From Pratylenchus scribneri (lineage: Eukaryota > Nematoda > Chromadorea > Rhabditida > Pratylenchidae), in assembly GCA_030063045.1 (NCBI GenBank), contig JAQSEB010000047.1, positions 186,001-250,000 of the forward strand: a stretch of DNA of 64,000 bases, in the 5' to 3' direction. The stretch's first letter is position 1, and each line of letters begins with the position of its first letter. Under the pieces are notes generated by a model. The model was not told where the DNA came from, ran no database searches, and saw nothing but the letters and a program-made list of their open reading frames with translations. Positions 42,846 to 55,190 of this stretch are shown piece after piece. The position numbers were made by a program, and so were the translations under genes.

Positions 42846-43351
42846 ATGGCATCTACATTGGAAATAGTGCTAATTATATTGGGTGCAATTGCATTGTTCG
42901 TTGTTTTTGCAATACTGATCTTCTTCCTGTTGCGTTATTGTTTCTCCCGTCGCAAGAAGGACTCGAAGAAGAAAAGCAAACTGAAACTGAAGGCTTCTGA
43001 TCTCAACCCCGAGGAGGCATATTTCACCGCTGGACAAATCAGGAAGAAGGGCCCATGCGAAGTGCAGAAGCAATTGATGGTAAATAATTTTACGGTTTTT
43101 ATTCTAAATCTTATCATTCAGACACCTGAGAATAACGAGACATTGCCAAATGACAAGGTCAAGATCCAGCAGGAACGTCGACTTCAATTCAGTCTGGGAG
43201 AATACTACGAAGTTGGCGATGAAATTGTAAGTTAAAAAGGAGAAGCGATGAGAATGTCCAAAAATGAATATTTCAGGAGAAAGTGGTCGATCAAGATGGA
43301 AACACCGTGGAGGCGAGCATCAGAAACAACACCGAGGAAGAATCAGAATAA
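42846..43351 (+). CDS. Small single-pass membrane protein, unidentified
   Basis: Three exons (42846-43079, 43122-43226, 43277-43351), all phase 0, give exactly 137 residues. The start MASTLEIVLIILGAIALFVV runs into one TM helix (about residues 5-33) with no signal peptide. A very basic juxtamembrane stretch SRRKKDSKKKSKLKLKASDL follows, then an acidic tail ending NNTEEESE. Topology resembles the N-terminal part of synaptotagmins (helix, then Lys/Arg cluster), but there are no C2 domains. The motif ERRLQFSLGEYYEVGDEI is the best handle for a search. Clean exon phases and a good acceptor argue for a real gene. Confidence 0.75.
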
Positions 43352-43738
43352 TAAACGCAGGATGAAGAAGAAGGCATAATCAATAAATTGAATATAAATA
43401 AATAAATAAATGTGTGGTGGATTATCTAATATAAATTATTGTGTTGATTATTGTTGCCTTAAGCAAAAATATGTGATTTTCATTAATTTGTCGTCATTTT
43501 AATAAAATAAAATTTGCAAAAATGTTTAACAAATTTGAAATTAAATGAATTTTGGAAATAAATTGTCCGTCAAAAATGAGAAAGGCGGAAACGGGATAAA
43601 GTGTAAATATGTAAATAGCCATCTTGCCCATCCATGTTCCAAATTCCATTATCTTGATCCACATCTCCTCACCCAAATATCCCCATTCAATATCCCCTCC
43701 CTCAAAAATTATATTGATCCATAAATTCCATTGCAAAA
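43352..43738. other. Spacer, nothing recognised
   Basis: 3' UTR of the preceding gene (ATAAATAAATAAATG near 43400) and C-rich DNA (CCCATTCAATATCCCCTCCC near 43681-43700) before the next start. Confidence 0.45.
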
Positions 43739-45442
43739 ATGATCCTTTCCGGTCAATTATTGGACACTGTTGACATTTTCACATTTTGGCTACTAAGTTT
43801 GATTTCTGCCCCAAGGCATACAGTATCAAATTTTAGATGTCTCTTCCGGTTTCATGCTATCCGCTGCTCACAATGTCCTCTTTTTCGTCCTTGATTGGCG
43901 CACCCCATTTATTCATTTTTTGCATTTTGCCTCTTTGCTCTGTTTTCTGCTGGCCAAAACAATCATTTCACCGGATCGACGAATTTTGCGGCAAATTATA
44001 TTCTCCATTTACAAATTTCCAATCCGACATTTACTTTGGCAACCGGTCGCAATGCAATTGGTTGTTTGTTTCCTCTCTTCACAAGTTCATTCACAAAATA
44101 GGGCCGGCTCACTCTACTTGATCAGGCAAATTGGATATTTTTATATTTTAAGGGTATTTGAATATCCGTTGAAAACTCTTTTATCCTCACCCTATAATAA
44201 TTCCCCACACTTTGGGGAGGTTGAATAATAATTCCTCATGGGGTGGGTAGTGAAAGGGGTTACAATGAATTATTTAAGAATTTTTGACTTTCTCGGCACC
44301 CTTTTCATCGTCCATTTCACACCTCGATTCCTCGACACCGTGGATGGAAGGCAACAACAGCGGAAGGCAATCTACATTCTTCTGGTCCATTCTTTCATAT
44401 ATTCACCTTCTTCCTTACTAATCCATCAATTCTCTTTTCCAGTTGCCTATGGCATTTTCCGCTTCGTTGAGTTGGTCAGTCAGTACAGTAACCCCACAAA
44501 TCCATTCAATTATATTCCCTTAATTAATTTAGGCTGGAATTTGGCCATATTGAATTTGATTTTTGGGCACTTTGGTTGGCCCCATTCCTTTCATTGGCCA
44601 CCGGCCTTCATTTACTCCTCCTCAAACGGGCTCAAACAGCATTTTTTGGTGCATTCAACAATCCGCAACAGAATGGCAACAATGATGGCTGCTTTTGTGT
44701 TCATTGTGATTGCGGAATTGGTTTGGAGGAGAATTGAATTATTTTAATATTTTAACATTCATTCAGTCCCTTCATCTTCAAATAATGCCGGCAGTGGTGG
44801 GCTTTTGGTTGAAGATTTGCTCTTTCAACGTTTTTCACTTTGCTATGTCCTCTCAATCACCCCAATTTTGGCCATTCCTGCCATTTTCTCATTTTTACAA
44901 AGCCAAGTGCCTTATGATGCCAGCTGGGAATCCATTGATATTGTGAATTATTTTTGGGACATTTGGAAAATGAGTTAATTAATTCAGTTGTTGATGGGAA
45001 TGTCCGGCATTTTTATGATTGGCTATAAATATTCCGAATTGTGGCTTCAAACAATGCTTGAAGTTAATTTCACATTCACAGAAATTAGAATACAAATTTC
45101 ATCCATTTCTTAACCAAATAATTTAATAAATATTTTCAGCCCCATCATTTCTGCGCTTTGGAGCACACAAAATTCTTCATGGCATCCATTGTTTGTTTGT
45201 TCCAAATATTCCTTTTTGTTATTCCAATTCCCCTTTAGGGCCAATGGTTCCTCCAAAATATGGCCCATGCCACAATTTTTGCTGCACTCGGCAAAGCAAT
45301 GTTCATCGCATCCGGCCTTCGTTATTGGCTTAGATTGGGCGAAATGCGTGCAAAGGAGAAATGTGGCCCAAAAAGTAGTTTGGCCATTGCAAATGGGAAC
45401 AACAACCGGCTGGGAATGGGTGGAAACAGAGCCGAGGGTTAA
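43739..45442 (+). CDS. Multipass membrane protein, unidentified
   Basis: By-eye splicing from ATG 43739 gives MILSGQLLDTVDIFTFWLL, NVSSGFMLSAAHNVLFFVLD, ASLLCFLLAKTIISPDRRIL, FWALWLAPFLSLATGLHLLL, a polar N/Q-rich loop (FNNPQQNGNNDG), LCYVLSITPILAIPAIFSFL, LLMGMSGIFMIGYKYSELWL, HTKFFMASIGQWFLQNMAHA and ALGKAMFIASGLRYWLRLGE, ending NRAEG at TAA 45440-45442. I count six to eight hydrophobic segments. I do not recognise the family. Several introns could be placed differently (around 44150-44270 and 44400-44520), so the middle of the product is uncertain, while the hydrophobic C-terminal exons read cleanly. Confidence 0.6.
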
Positions 45443-47224
45443 ACAAGAAAGAATGAAACCGATCGGATGATTTTGAACTGATGACCCGGAAATTCACTCC
45501 AACATTCTCCCTCATCCCCCTTTTTGTGTATGCCCCTTTGGAATTTTACCGAATAATTTTGGCCACTTTTTCTGATTCCATTCCTCAATTTTTCCAATGA
45601 ATATTTTGCCTTTCTTTTTTGCCATTTTCCTAACGGCTTCCACCAAAACAGACGTAAATGCTTCTGCTTCCTTACATTCCCGGCAACCGGCCACATTGCC
45701 ACTGATCAATCCAATCCGTCCACCCATCAATCAGAGGAGGGGGTCTTTGCTTTGAGCCAATTGCTTTTCTCCTCCATTTCCCACTAATCCAGAGGCTAAC
45801 TGCCTTCTTTGCTGCTTTTGCTCACTTCCCGGGAAACGACCTAAAATTGGTTGGGGGCACAAAATGCGTGGGAACAAGCCAACAGCAATGAAATGGCCAA
45901 AAAGCACAGAGAAATGAAAGACGGGAAAAGGAGGGTGGATATGGGTTGGATGGATACGGAAAGGATGGATTGGATTGATCATCGATGCCCCATCCGGCTA
46001 TATTGGATCCGCCCCCGGAAAGCAGCTCATCAAGTTGTGAAGGAGAAGATCCTTACGGAAAATGGGGAAGGGGGATCAAGCATCGGCTGGCGGCAATGAA
46101 TATAGAAGGCCATAAGGCAATGGAGAGAAAGAAATCCAAAGGAAACCCATTAAGTCGATTTGGCCCTTTTCTTTGGCTTTTCCATTGGAATTGGATGAAT
46201 TCACGGAGAGTTGGAATGGAACAAATGTTGTCTATTTCATTCATTTAGCTCCCAAATATTTCCACCGGAATTGGACAAACTCCCATCGCCGGCTGGCACA
46301 TCCATTTCCTCCTCTCATTTTGCCAATCGACGGCTCCTTTTTAAATTTTGACGGAGCCTTTCCATGGAAAAAAGACCCTTAGAATTATTTCAATTAATTC
46401 ATTTAATTTGATTTCTTCCACAAAATTTGTTTAATTTTACGATTAATTTTCCATCAATTTTTGAAGCAGGAAAGCCCAAACCGAGCGGCACAGTCCCAAG
46501 AGAACGGTAAGAATATTTTGGGGAAATCCATACGAATTAGGAGGATTAAATTAAGAATGGGAATTTTGATTGATAAAAGTAGATTGTCAGATATCCTATT
46601 TAGAATTTAAGCTTTTGGGAATCCAATTATTATTGCCAATCCTACTCTGAATTTGGACATATTTTACCTCATTATTTGGCCATATTTGCCTCACTCTTTT
46701 ATTTATTCTGGCAATCTTTCTTCATTTTCTCTCTATAAACTCTAATTTTGGCCATTTTCCTTGTAATTTTGACTAATGTTTTCATGGATTTATCCATAAT
46801 TAATTCTTTTGGGCCAATTTAAATTCATTCCCCATAAAAATTCATCTGCTTAACACCAACCACTCTTTTCCCTCCCATCATCCGTGGCCGTCAATCTCGC
46901 TCACTTTTGCGCTTCATCAATTCCTGGAAGGAAAAAGGAAACCGCCGCAACCGCACTGTTCAACCATTCCCATCCTCCTCGATCCATTCATTCATTCCTC
47001 CTTTGCTTCTTCTTCATTTTGTTGTTTGCATTTCTTCATGGCTTTTTTCTACAATGGCCAGGCCAGCTGGAGCCAAAGAGGACCGCTCCCCTCCTCGCCC
47101 CAATCGGCCAACCACTTTCTTCTCCTCTGTTTGGCCATCCTTATCAGCGCATTTTTCACCAACAAATCTCTTCATTTCCCTCCTCAAATTTGTCCAATAA
47201 TTCACACTTTACCGCCGCCTTGGA
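45443..47224. other. Region upstream of the UNC-87 coding exons
   Basis: 1.8 kb with many overlapping frames on both strands but no domain. A small exon-like piece lies at 46470-46506: an acceptor GAAGCAG, then 37 nt (frame KPKPSGTVPRE), then the donor GTAAGAAT. It may be a 5' exon of UNC-87, whose worm orthologue has alternative N-termini. Purine-rich GGATGGAT/GAAAGGAGGGTGG DNA is found at 45900-45980. Confidence 0.4.
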
Positions 47225-50200
47225 ATGTGCCCATTTTACATCTTTTCGGCGGCCCAATCAGCGGAAGGAGGTGCCCAACAAAGTGGGCCACAAAATGTTG
47301 AAGCAGAAGGCAATCGGCCGGATGGAAGAGGCCAACAATGGAGAGTGGAAGCAAAAGTCCAAAATTGGCAGGAAATTGAACGAAAAGAACGAGAAGAGCA
47401 GCAACAATGGAGGAGGAAGCCACGGCGTCGAAGAGGCAAAAGTCCGCCAAAATATGGCCAATTTGTGGAATTCATCACTCGTTATCCACCGGCCAATTCA
47501 TCCACCTCATCTTCACCTTCTTCCCCTTCCTCTTGTTCGGGTATAATAAATAGGAGTGGAATGTTTGGCAATGGAAAATGGTCTGGGATTAAGGCCAATT
47601 TTGCTTGTAGGATTGGCAATTATTATAAATTTGTTGATTATTGCCTTAGGAAATATTCCTTCCCCCATTCTGATTCCAATTAAGAACACATAAATAGACA
47701 TCTCTAGCCTTTTGACCATTACATTTTTGCTCATTTTTTGCACAGATTACGATGAGGAGGAGGCACCGAACGCCACAATGGAGACAAAAGTGGCATCGGG
47801 CGCGCAGCCAAAACGCGTTGGCCGATGGACATTGGCCCAATTGCGCCAAACTGATGGTCAAAAATGGGAAAATAGAAAAATAATGATGAATTCATTCCAG
47901 GGATTATCCCATCGCAGGCCGGTTGGAACAAGGGTGACTCCCAAAAGTTGATGACCAACTTTGGTACGCCCCGTAATACAACAACCAAAGTCAAGGTAAA
48001 TTTGAGAGTTGAAGCAATAAAATTGGATTAATTGGCCATTCTATTTGGACTGGGCTTAATGAATTTATCATAAAATTTGTTCAATTTTTGTGGATATTTT
48101 TGAAATGAAACCCCGGGGATTTCCAAAACAAATTCATTGAAAATTAATAAAAGTTTTACACAAATTTAAGGCGGAATGTTTGGCCGAAGTGCCAGAGGAG
48201 ATTGCCATGAAAAGTCACGGTGAAGTGCGTCTTCAATCCGGTACTAACCGATATGCCTCACAAAAGGGGATGACCGGATTTGGGTGAGGCCAAATGGAAA
48301 GAATCATATGTAAATTTATTCATATTTTTTCAGTACTGGTCGTGATGTGTGCAGGGAGGGAGTGCACGTGAGCCAGGATCCACAAGATTTGGAGGTGAAT
48401 TTTCAAATAAAGATATGATGTTGTGAATGATAAATTGATGAAAGTGAAGCTGTGTAAGCGAATGGCAAAACACTAGCTAGAATTATTCAAATGGGTTTCA
48501 AACTTTGGCCAATAGGATCTCCCACCTTCAACGGTCTTCTAGCATGGAATTCCATGAAAATAAATTTCATTTGACTATATAAGAAAAGGGAAAGCTCCCT
48601 TCTTAAATCCTTCTAATTGTGTTGTTTTCGGCTTCTCAATTTTGCTTTCCAAAAATGGATGAAAGCTAATCTCTGAATAAAATCAACAAATTCCCCTCTT
48701 TCCAATGGCGACACCCTCATAATTTTCTAATTTTCTCCCCCAATTTTCCTCTTTTGGATCCGAAAAAGAAATAATGCCCCCTCGATTAGTTGTGAATTTG
48801 TTTTTGAGCCCAAAAAGGGCACAAAACGAGGAAAATGAACAAAAATCGTCACAAACCCCCAAAATTTGTGGGCAAAACAATTTTGGGGCAAAAAGGCAGA
48901 AAAAAGCGGCTGCCAAAATGGTTGTAGTCAAAACTGTGATTTTGGGCCCACATTTTGGCCAAAAAATAGAAACATTTTCATCATCACAGCCAATCCTTTT
49001 GGTTAGTTTTTGAATCTACTAAATGATCAAATCGGGAAGTAAATGAAAATTTACATAAATGACCTCCTTTTATTAGAATGGGAATGGGATTAACGCACAT
49101 CAACCCATCTTTTTTCCGAGGATGAATCTGTGTGAAGGTGCCTTAGGAAATAATAGATTGACCAAAATGTTGTTCTAGGAAACTATGTCTAAGTAAGTAA
49201 GAGAAGAGAAATGGTAAATGGGAATACGGTCATTGAAAAATGAGTCATAAAATGATCAAAATTATGTCCAATAAAATGCCTTCTCCTTTGTTTTAGCCTC
49301 TCCCAGAGGAGAAAATCCGGGCCAGTGACGGAATTGTGCGCCTGCAATCGGGTACGAACAAATTCGACTCGCAAAAGGGAATGACCGGATTTGGTACGGC
49401 TCGTCGTGAAACAACAAAAATGAAGGATTCCGCCCATCCGGAATATGACCACGAACGAAGCATTGACCAAAGCGAAATTCCACTTCAATCTGGTCAGTTT
49501 TAAAGGGAGAATATTTATATTGAACAATATTTTGTCAGGGCAATTTTGCCATTTAAACGGCAATTAGGAAGAAGAATATATAAAATAATGTAATTGTTGG
49601 AGTATATTATAAGCCATTGAAAATAATATAAAAATTCATTTACTTTCAAATTCAAATTATCCCTCTCATTTTAGGTACCAACAAATTTGCCTCACAAAAG
49701 GGCATGACCGGTTTTGGTACAAACCGTCGTGAGACGACCAAAATGGTTGACACCCAACATCCGGAATACAGTCACGAAAGCAGCATTGACCAAACCAGCA
49801 TTCCCTATCAAATGGGCTCAAACCGTTATGCCTCTCAAAAAGGCATGACCGGATTTGGGCAGCCCCGTTGGGAGGTGTTGGACCCTTCAATCAGTTACCA
49901 GAATCGAAAATCACAAGGCAAGTTTGGCCATTCTCCGCCGATGGCTCCAATCCCATTTTAATTTGCAGGCATGGTTCGTCTCCAATCCGGCACAAACAGA
50001 TTCGCCTCGCAAGCGGGCATGACCGGTTTTGGTACGCCCAGGAACACCACATATGAGGCAGAGGCCGGCGAATTGCCCTACGATGATATGAAGAAATCGG
50101 AGGCGATAATCCCATCGCAGGCAGGATGGAACAAGGGAGACTCCCAAAAGTTGATGACCGGTTTCGGCACACCCCGTGACGTGAAGGGCAAACATTTGAA

Positions 50201-50258
50201 ACGAATTTGGGAGTTGGAATATCCGGAAGAGGCCGAAATCTCGTTGGATCGTCTTTGA
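47225..50258 (+). CDS. unc-87: UNC-87-like calponin-repeat actin-bundling protein
   Basis: Coding exon from 47225 (start uncertain): MCPFYIFSAAQSAEGG, a charged Gln/Arg-rich part, KYGQFVEFITRYPPANSS, a Ser/Pro run. Then DYDEEEAPNATMETK, GRWTLAQLRQTDG and seven calponin-like (CLIK) repeats: GWNKGDSQKLMTNFGTPRNT; RLQSGTNRYASQKGMTGFG; RLQSGTNKFDSQKGMTGFG; PLQSGTNKFASQKGMTGFG; PYQMGSNRYASQKGMTGFG; RLQSGTNRFASQAGMTGFG; GWNKGDSQKLMTGFGTPRDV. It ends KHLKRIWELEYPEEAEISLD plus RL, TGA at 50256-50258. Seven repeats is the number in C. elegans UNC-87, which bundles F-actin and protects it from severing in muscle. The exon ending SSC is in frame with DYDEEE across the 47540-47748 intron. One intron (about 48395-49295) is 0.9 kb. 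Confidence 0.9.
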
Positions 50259-50959
50259 ATGGGCAAAATGTGTTGATGGCACAATGGGAAAATTACACAC
50301 AAATATACACACATTTTTTGATGTTGGCTCCCTCCTTCCCTCCTCATTCAAATAAATGGCTGCCGTTCCTCCTCCTTCATTATGTTTTTTTGTGGCTTTG
50401 CTTAATTCTTGATGAGTGCCAACCAAAATATTCATTTTTCCCAAATAATAATATACTCCTCCTCCTCACATTTATTGCAAATGGCGAACAAAATAATAAA
50501 CACACGTTGAGCACAGAATTTCCGGAATGAAAATCAGAATTGTTTACGGTTAAATTGTTCCCAGAATGAAAAACATAGGAAAATTGTGGGCATTAATCCA
50601 AAATTTGATCATTTAATTCTCTTATTTTCCTCCCAAGTTATGGTCAAGAGAATGAAATCCCCACAAGCCCCAATCTATGTATTAATGAAAATAATGAAAG
50701 GGTCTTTTGTATAAATTCCAAATTAGGGCATAAAAAATGACCCAATTTCCACTGATTGGATTGGAGTGGAGCATCTTTATTCCATCAAATGCCACCAATT
50801 CTCCCACCAATCCAATCATTTGAGTTGACACAATTCACTCCAAGGTCGTCAATACAAAAAGTCCTTTTAACGGTTGCGCAATTGCTTTTTCCACAATTAT
50901 TTTTGGGCTAATTAAAAATGATTCAAATAATATTTTCATTTTATCAAATTTATACATAC
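50259..50959. other. UNC-87 3' region
   Basis: UNC-87 3' UTR and spacer. The last 70 bp (from about 50905, GGGCTAATTAAAAATGATTC) resemble the left flank of satellite tract 3. No gene is visible. Confidence 0.5.
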
Positions 50960-51820
50960 TAATTCTGATTTGTAATTGTAAATTCTGATTTGCGATTGTA
51001 ATTGTAATTTTGATTTGCGATTGTAATTGTAATTCTGATTTGTAATTGTAATTCTGATTTGCGATTGTAATTGTAATTCTGATTTGTAATTGTAATTGTA
51101 AATTCTGATTTGCGATTGTAATTGTAATTTTGATTTGCGATTGTAATTGTAATTCTGATTTGTAATTGTAATTCTGATTTGCGATTGTAATTGTAATTCT
51201 GATTTGTAATTGTAATTGTAATTCTGATTTGCGATTGTAATTGTAATTCTGATTTGTAATTGTAATTGTAATTCTGATTTGCGATTGTAATTGTAATTTT
51301 GATTTGCGATTGTAATTGTAATTCTGATTTGTAATTGTAATTGTAAATTCTGATTTGCGATTGTAATTGTAATTCTGATTTGCGATTGTAATTGTAATTC
51401 TGATTTGTAATTGTAATTGTAATTCTGATTTGCGATTGTAATTGTAATTCTGATTTGCGATTGTAATTGTAATTCTGATTTGTAATTGTAATTCTGATTT
51501 GTAATTGTAATTGTAATTCTGATTTGCGATTGTAATTGTAATTCTGATTTGCGATTGTAATTGTAATTCTGATTTGTAATTGTAATTGTAATTCTGATTT
51601 GCGATTGTAATTGTAATTCTGATTTGCGATTGTAATTGTAATTCTGATTTGCGATTGTAATTGTAATTCTGATTTGCGATTGTAATTGTAATTCTGATTT
51701 GCGATTGTAAATGTAATTCTGATTTGCAATTGTAATTGTAATTCTGATTTGCGATTGTAATTCTGATTTGTAATTGTAATTCTGATTTGCGATTGTAATT
51801 GTAATTTTGATTTGTAATTG
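50960..51820 (+). repeat. Satellite tract 4, between UNC-87 and the collagen
   Basis: About 860 bp of the same family, + strand TGATTTGCGATTGTAATTG, with many 19-bp short units (TTCTGATTTGTAATTGTAA). The right flank (about 51820-51893) and left flank match those of tract 3. It is the only tract not inside a gene in my model, but both neighbours are transcribed on the same + strand. Confidence 0.97.
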
Positions 51821-51915
51821 ATATTCAAATAAATTATCGGAAAGGGTCGAATTTTATTAAATAAAATGAACATTTAATTATATTCCATTTTGCTTTTGGC
51901 GCATTTCATCCTATA

Positions 51916-53766
51916 ATGCTCTATAAAGTGATTTGTGCTGCCACAATTGGAATTTCCTCAATCAGCGTTTTGACTCAATTGATCCTTTTGCCTTGGCTTC
52001 ATCAGCATACGGCGAATTTGAAAGCTGAATTTGAAAGTCGTCTTCGGAAATTCCACGTAAAGCCGTATTCATTCTTATTTTTGAACATTTTTTGTGAAGC
52101 ATAATGCACGCCAATTTGACGAACAACTTCATCGGCTGGGCAAACTCACTGGGGGTGGAGTGGCTCCATTGTTGCGCACAGAAATTGATGAAAATGTTGC
52201 CAAAATGAAAAGGCAAATATCCACGGATTGTCCACCACCCCGAATTGGATCACCCGGTGAAATTGGTGAAGCAGGAGAGGATGGGGAATCAGGAGATCCA
52301 GGCGAAGATGGGGCAGCCGGATTGGATGCAATGACACTGTTGATGCAGGAGGCACAAAAATGTGTGATATGCCCCCAGGGGCCAGCAGGCCCAATTGGAG
52401 CACCGGGATTGGTTTTTTTAATTTTGGAAGGCCAAATTAATGCAAAATATTCATTAAAGCAAGGATTCAACGGTCCAAATGGAGACAAAGGAGAAATTGG
52501 GGAGGCGGGAACGGATGGATTGGATGGTGAACAGGGACCGGAAGGATTGCCAGGACTGCCGGGAATTGCCGGAAAAGCAGGGAAAAAGGGACCAAATGGT
52601 AAATTATTTTATTAGATTTTATTCATTTAAATTCATTCATAAAAAGGTTCTTCGGCTCCCGGCGGAACCGGGCCTCCTGGGCCACCGGGCGTGAAAGGTA
52701 AAAAAGTCGAAACAATTTATTATGTTAAATGCTTTTTAGGACCACCTGGGCCAACTGGAAAGCAGGGAGAGAGAGGAAGGCGAAACTTTGTGATTGGGAT
52801 GCCCGGATTGGACGGGAGATCAGGCAAACAAGGATTGGATGGACTTGAGGGAAAGCCGGGTGCCAGAGGGGACAAAGGTCCAACTGGCGAAGATGGAGCC
52901 GATGCCAGATTCTGTCCATGCCCTTCGGAATTGAACAAATTGGGAAATGGAGAAAAGGCATCCATCAATTTTTGGGGATTCAAAACATTTGTAAAAATTT
53001 AGCCCCATTCTCATTTGATGCCTCCTTCGCCTCAAATGAATCCAGCAAAGGCTTCATCAGCTCCTGGCCCAGCACATGCTCCAAGCAGTTCAAAATTCAT
53101 TGAAGAAGAGAGGAAATCATCAGCATCCACTCAATCGGAAAAGACCCAAAATGGGGGCGAATTGGTCGTCCCAATCAAACAACCAACTTCAGGCATTTTC
53201 CCCTTATATTGTTATGAAAGGTTACATTTTTAGCTGCCATCACAAATAATGGAACTATCGAAAATTCTGAAACGGCCACAAATTTGCGAATAACACATCT
53301 TCGCCCGGGGGAACAACCAACGATAGGAAAAGAGGCAGCCACACAAAATAATAGTAGACAAAATCGGGGGAATGAGTTTAATTGGTATATAATTCTCCAA
53401 AAGATTACGAGGATGCATATCCAAATTATGAAAGTGCCGGCAATGAAGATGGCACAAAAGGAGGTGGAAAAGGCAAAGGAAAAAGTGGGGAAAAGCCGTC
53501 ATTATACGATGATGAAATCCAATTGAATGTTGGGAATGGGCAACAACAACAAGAAGAGGTGAAACCAGCAAAAAATGGTAAATAAATTAAATTCATTTTA
53601 TTTTAATTAATTTGAATGAAAATGAGCAGAGGGAAATGAAGAAATTGGAGAAGAAGGAGAGGAGCAAGGAGATGAAGAAAATCATCAACAAGAAGAAGGA
53701 GAAGGTGCACCAATTGCAACACGCAAATTCGTTTATGTGACAAAGAAGCCAAGACCAAAATTGTAA
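51916..53766 (+). CDS. Cuticle-type collagen with a long acidic C-terminal tail
   Basis: The start MLYKVICAATIGISSISVLT gives a nematode collagen N-terminal helix/TM. Then come LPWLHQHTANLKAEFESRLR and KFHHNARQFDEQLHRLG, and a first cysteine knot near TDCPPPRIGSPGE. Gly-X-Y blocks run GEDGESGDPGEDGAAG, CPQGPAGPIGAPGLQGFNGP, GLPGLPGIAGKAGKKGPNG, PGGTGPPGPPGVKG and GKPGARGDKGPTGEDGAD, followed by RFCPCPSEL. Beyond this lies an unusual non-collagenous tail rich in Ser, Gln, Gly and Glu (PKDYEDAYPNYESAG, GGGKGKGKSGEKPS) ending RKFVYVTKKPRPKL, TAA 53764-53766. The model needs a GC-AG or weak intron near 53191-53232 and a 50-bp intron (about 53355-53404); without the latter there is a frame break. 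Tail exons are less certain. Confidence 0.82.
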
Positions 53767-55190
53767 AAAAAAATTATGACCCATTTTATTTTGTTCATTT
53801 TGTATTTAAATTGGTGATAAATTCTTCACATTTTCTGCAAATAAAAACGAGGAATTCTCTCCTATTTTACACGATTCAATCAAAAATTCATCAACTGTAG
53901 TGGCAACAAACAATTCCCTTCCTCAAGGCATACTCACATTCCCTTCCCTTCTTTCCCTTTTACTTTACAGCTATTTTTACTTGGCTTTATCCCCCCAACC
54001 CCTATTCTCGGATTTCCCCATCAAATCCGTGCAAATGAACACATTTGACAGCTTAACTATAGCCAAGCGATGATGGGGGAAAATACACACAAAACATTGG
54101 GGCAAAATTGGGCCAGGGAATTGGGCCTTGGGACGAACGAAGGGCCAAAAAAACAAAAGGCAAAAAAATGGAAGGAGGGAAGGAGGGGAAGAAGCGGGGG
54201 TGGCAAATCTTCTGGAAGGAATGGAGGATGTGGGGAAATCCATCAGCAGAGGTAAAGATCAGCTAAAGCCGAAGAAAAAAGCGAGAAAAGAAGGCGGATT
54301 TTGGAGGGGCCAAACTTGCCGACTTGCATTCCTTCGCCTCCTTCTTCTTTACTGATGGATGGATCACGAAAGGGGAAATGGGTGTGCCAATGGAAGGAGA
54401 GGAGAACAAAAGAGAGCACATCGCATAAACACATAAGAAAGTTGGGGGGACTTGAATGAGGCTAACTGGAAAATGGGCCAAAAGAAGTGGGGGAAAGGGA
54501 ATACCAACAACCAAAATGTGATCCTCGGGAATATAGGCGTGTTGGGTTGCCTACCCTTCTCAGACCATTTAGCACTCTGCGGCTGGAAGATCCCCCCAAT
54601 CGCCTTTTAGCCACTTCTTGAGTGGAAAAAAAAGTGGCTAGAAAACGTGGATAAATGAAAGGAAAGAAGAGGAATGCGCGGAGGCGGAAACTTGGGGCCA
54701 AATGATTCAAAGGAGGCCCCCGAGAAGAAGTCAACCTGACGAAAGTCAAAGGAAGGAACCCATTTGTTGCTATTGATAATCGAAAACGGCGCACCAGCCA
54801 GTGGAAGGGGGAAAGCTGCCTTCCGACCCAAATTCCCGCAATGTTTCCAAACTCATACCCTTCCCATCACACATCATTTTCCTCACTGATGAACACATTC
54901 CACCAAATTACATAATATTTTGCTATACGGATATAGAGGAAAGGGTGGCCTTCATTTGTTCAAAAACATAAAAGTTCTGAATTTTAATAGAGAGCCCTTT
55001 TCAATTGGACAATATATTAGTTTGGCAAATTCCATTTTGGCACAATTGCATTATCACGCCTGAATTCCCTTTCAATTCATTTTGTTTTTATTTGATTTTG
55101 CCCTAAGGGTTCGAACAAGAAAGTAGCGAATATTTTGTAGATCAAAACTTTTGGGCATAATAAATAGTAAATACTAAAATTCGATCAAAA
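53767..55190. other. Spacer between the collagen and the second calponin-repeat gene
   Basis: 1.4 kb with no supported gene. Purine-rich GGAAGGAGGGAAGGAGGGGA lies at about 54171-54190. A short hairpin TAGCCACTT/AAGTGGCTA sits at about 54608-54642. Open frames overlap on both strands and look like chance. Confidence 0.45.

Noticed and set aside
46884..47546. 220-codon frame overlapping the first UNC-87 exon
   Set aside because: It uses another frame from the one that joins DYDEEE and the CLIK repeats; its C-terminal half is the shadow of the real exon.
53284..53526. Apparent frameshift in the collagen tail near 53385
   Set aside because: A 50-bp GT-AG intron (about 53355-53404) gives a continuous frame (TQNNYEDAYPNYE), so a break is not required, though the donor is weak.
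54606..54646. Hairpin TAGCCACTT/AAGTGGCTA as a small RNA gene
   Set aside because: The stem is only 9 bp and shows no further pairing, too short for a pre-miRNA.
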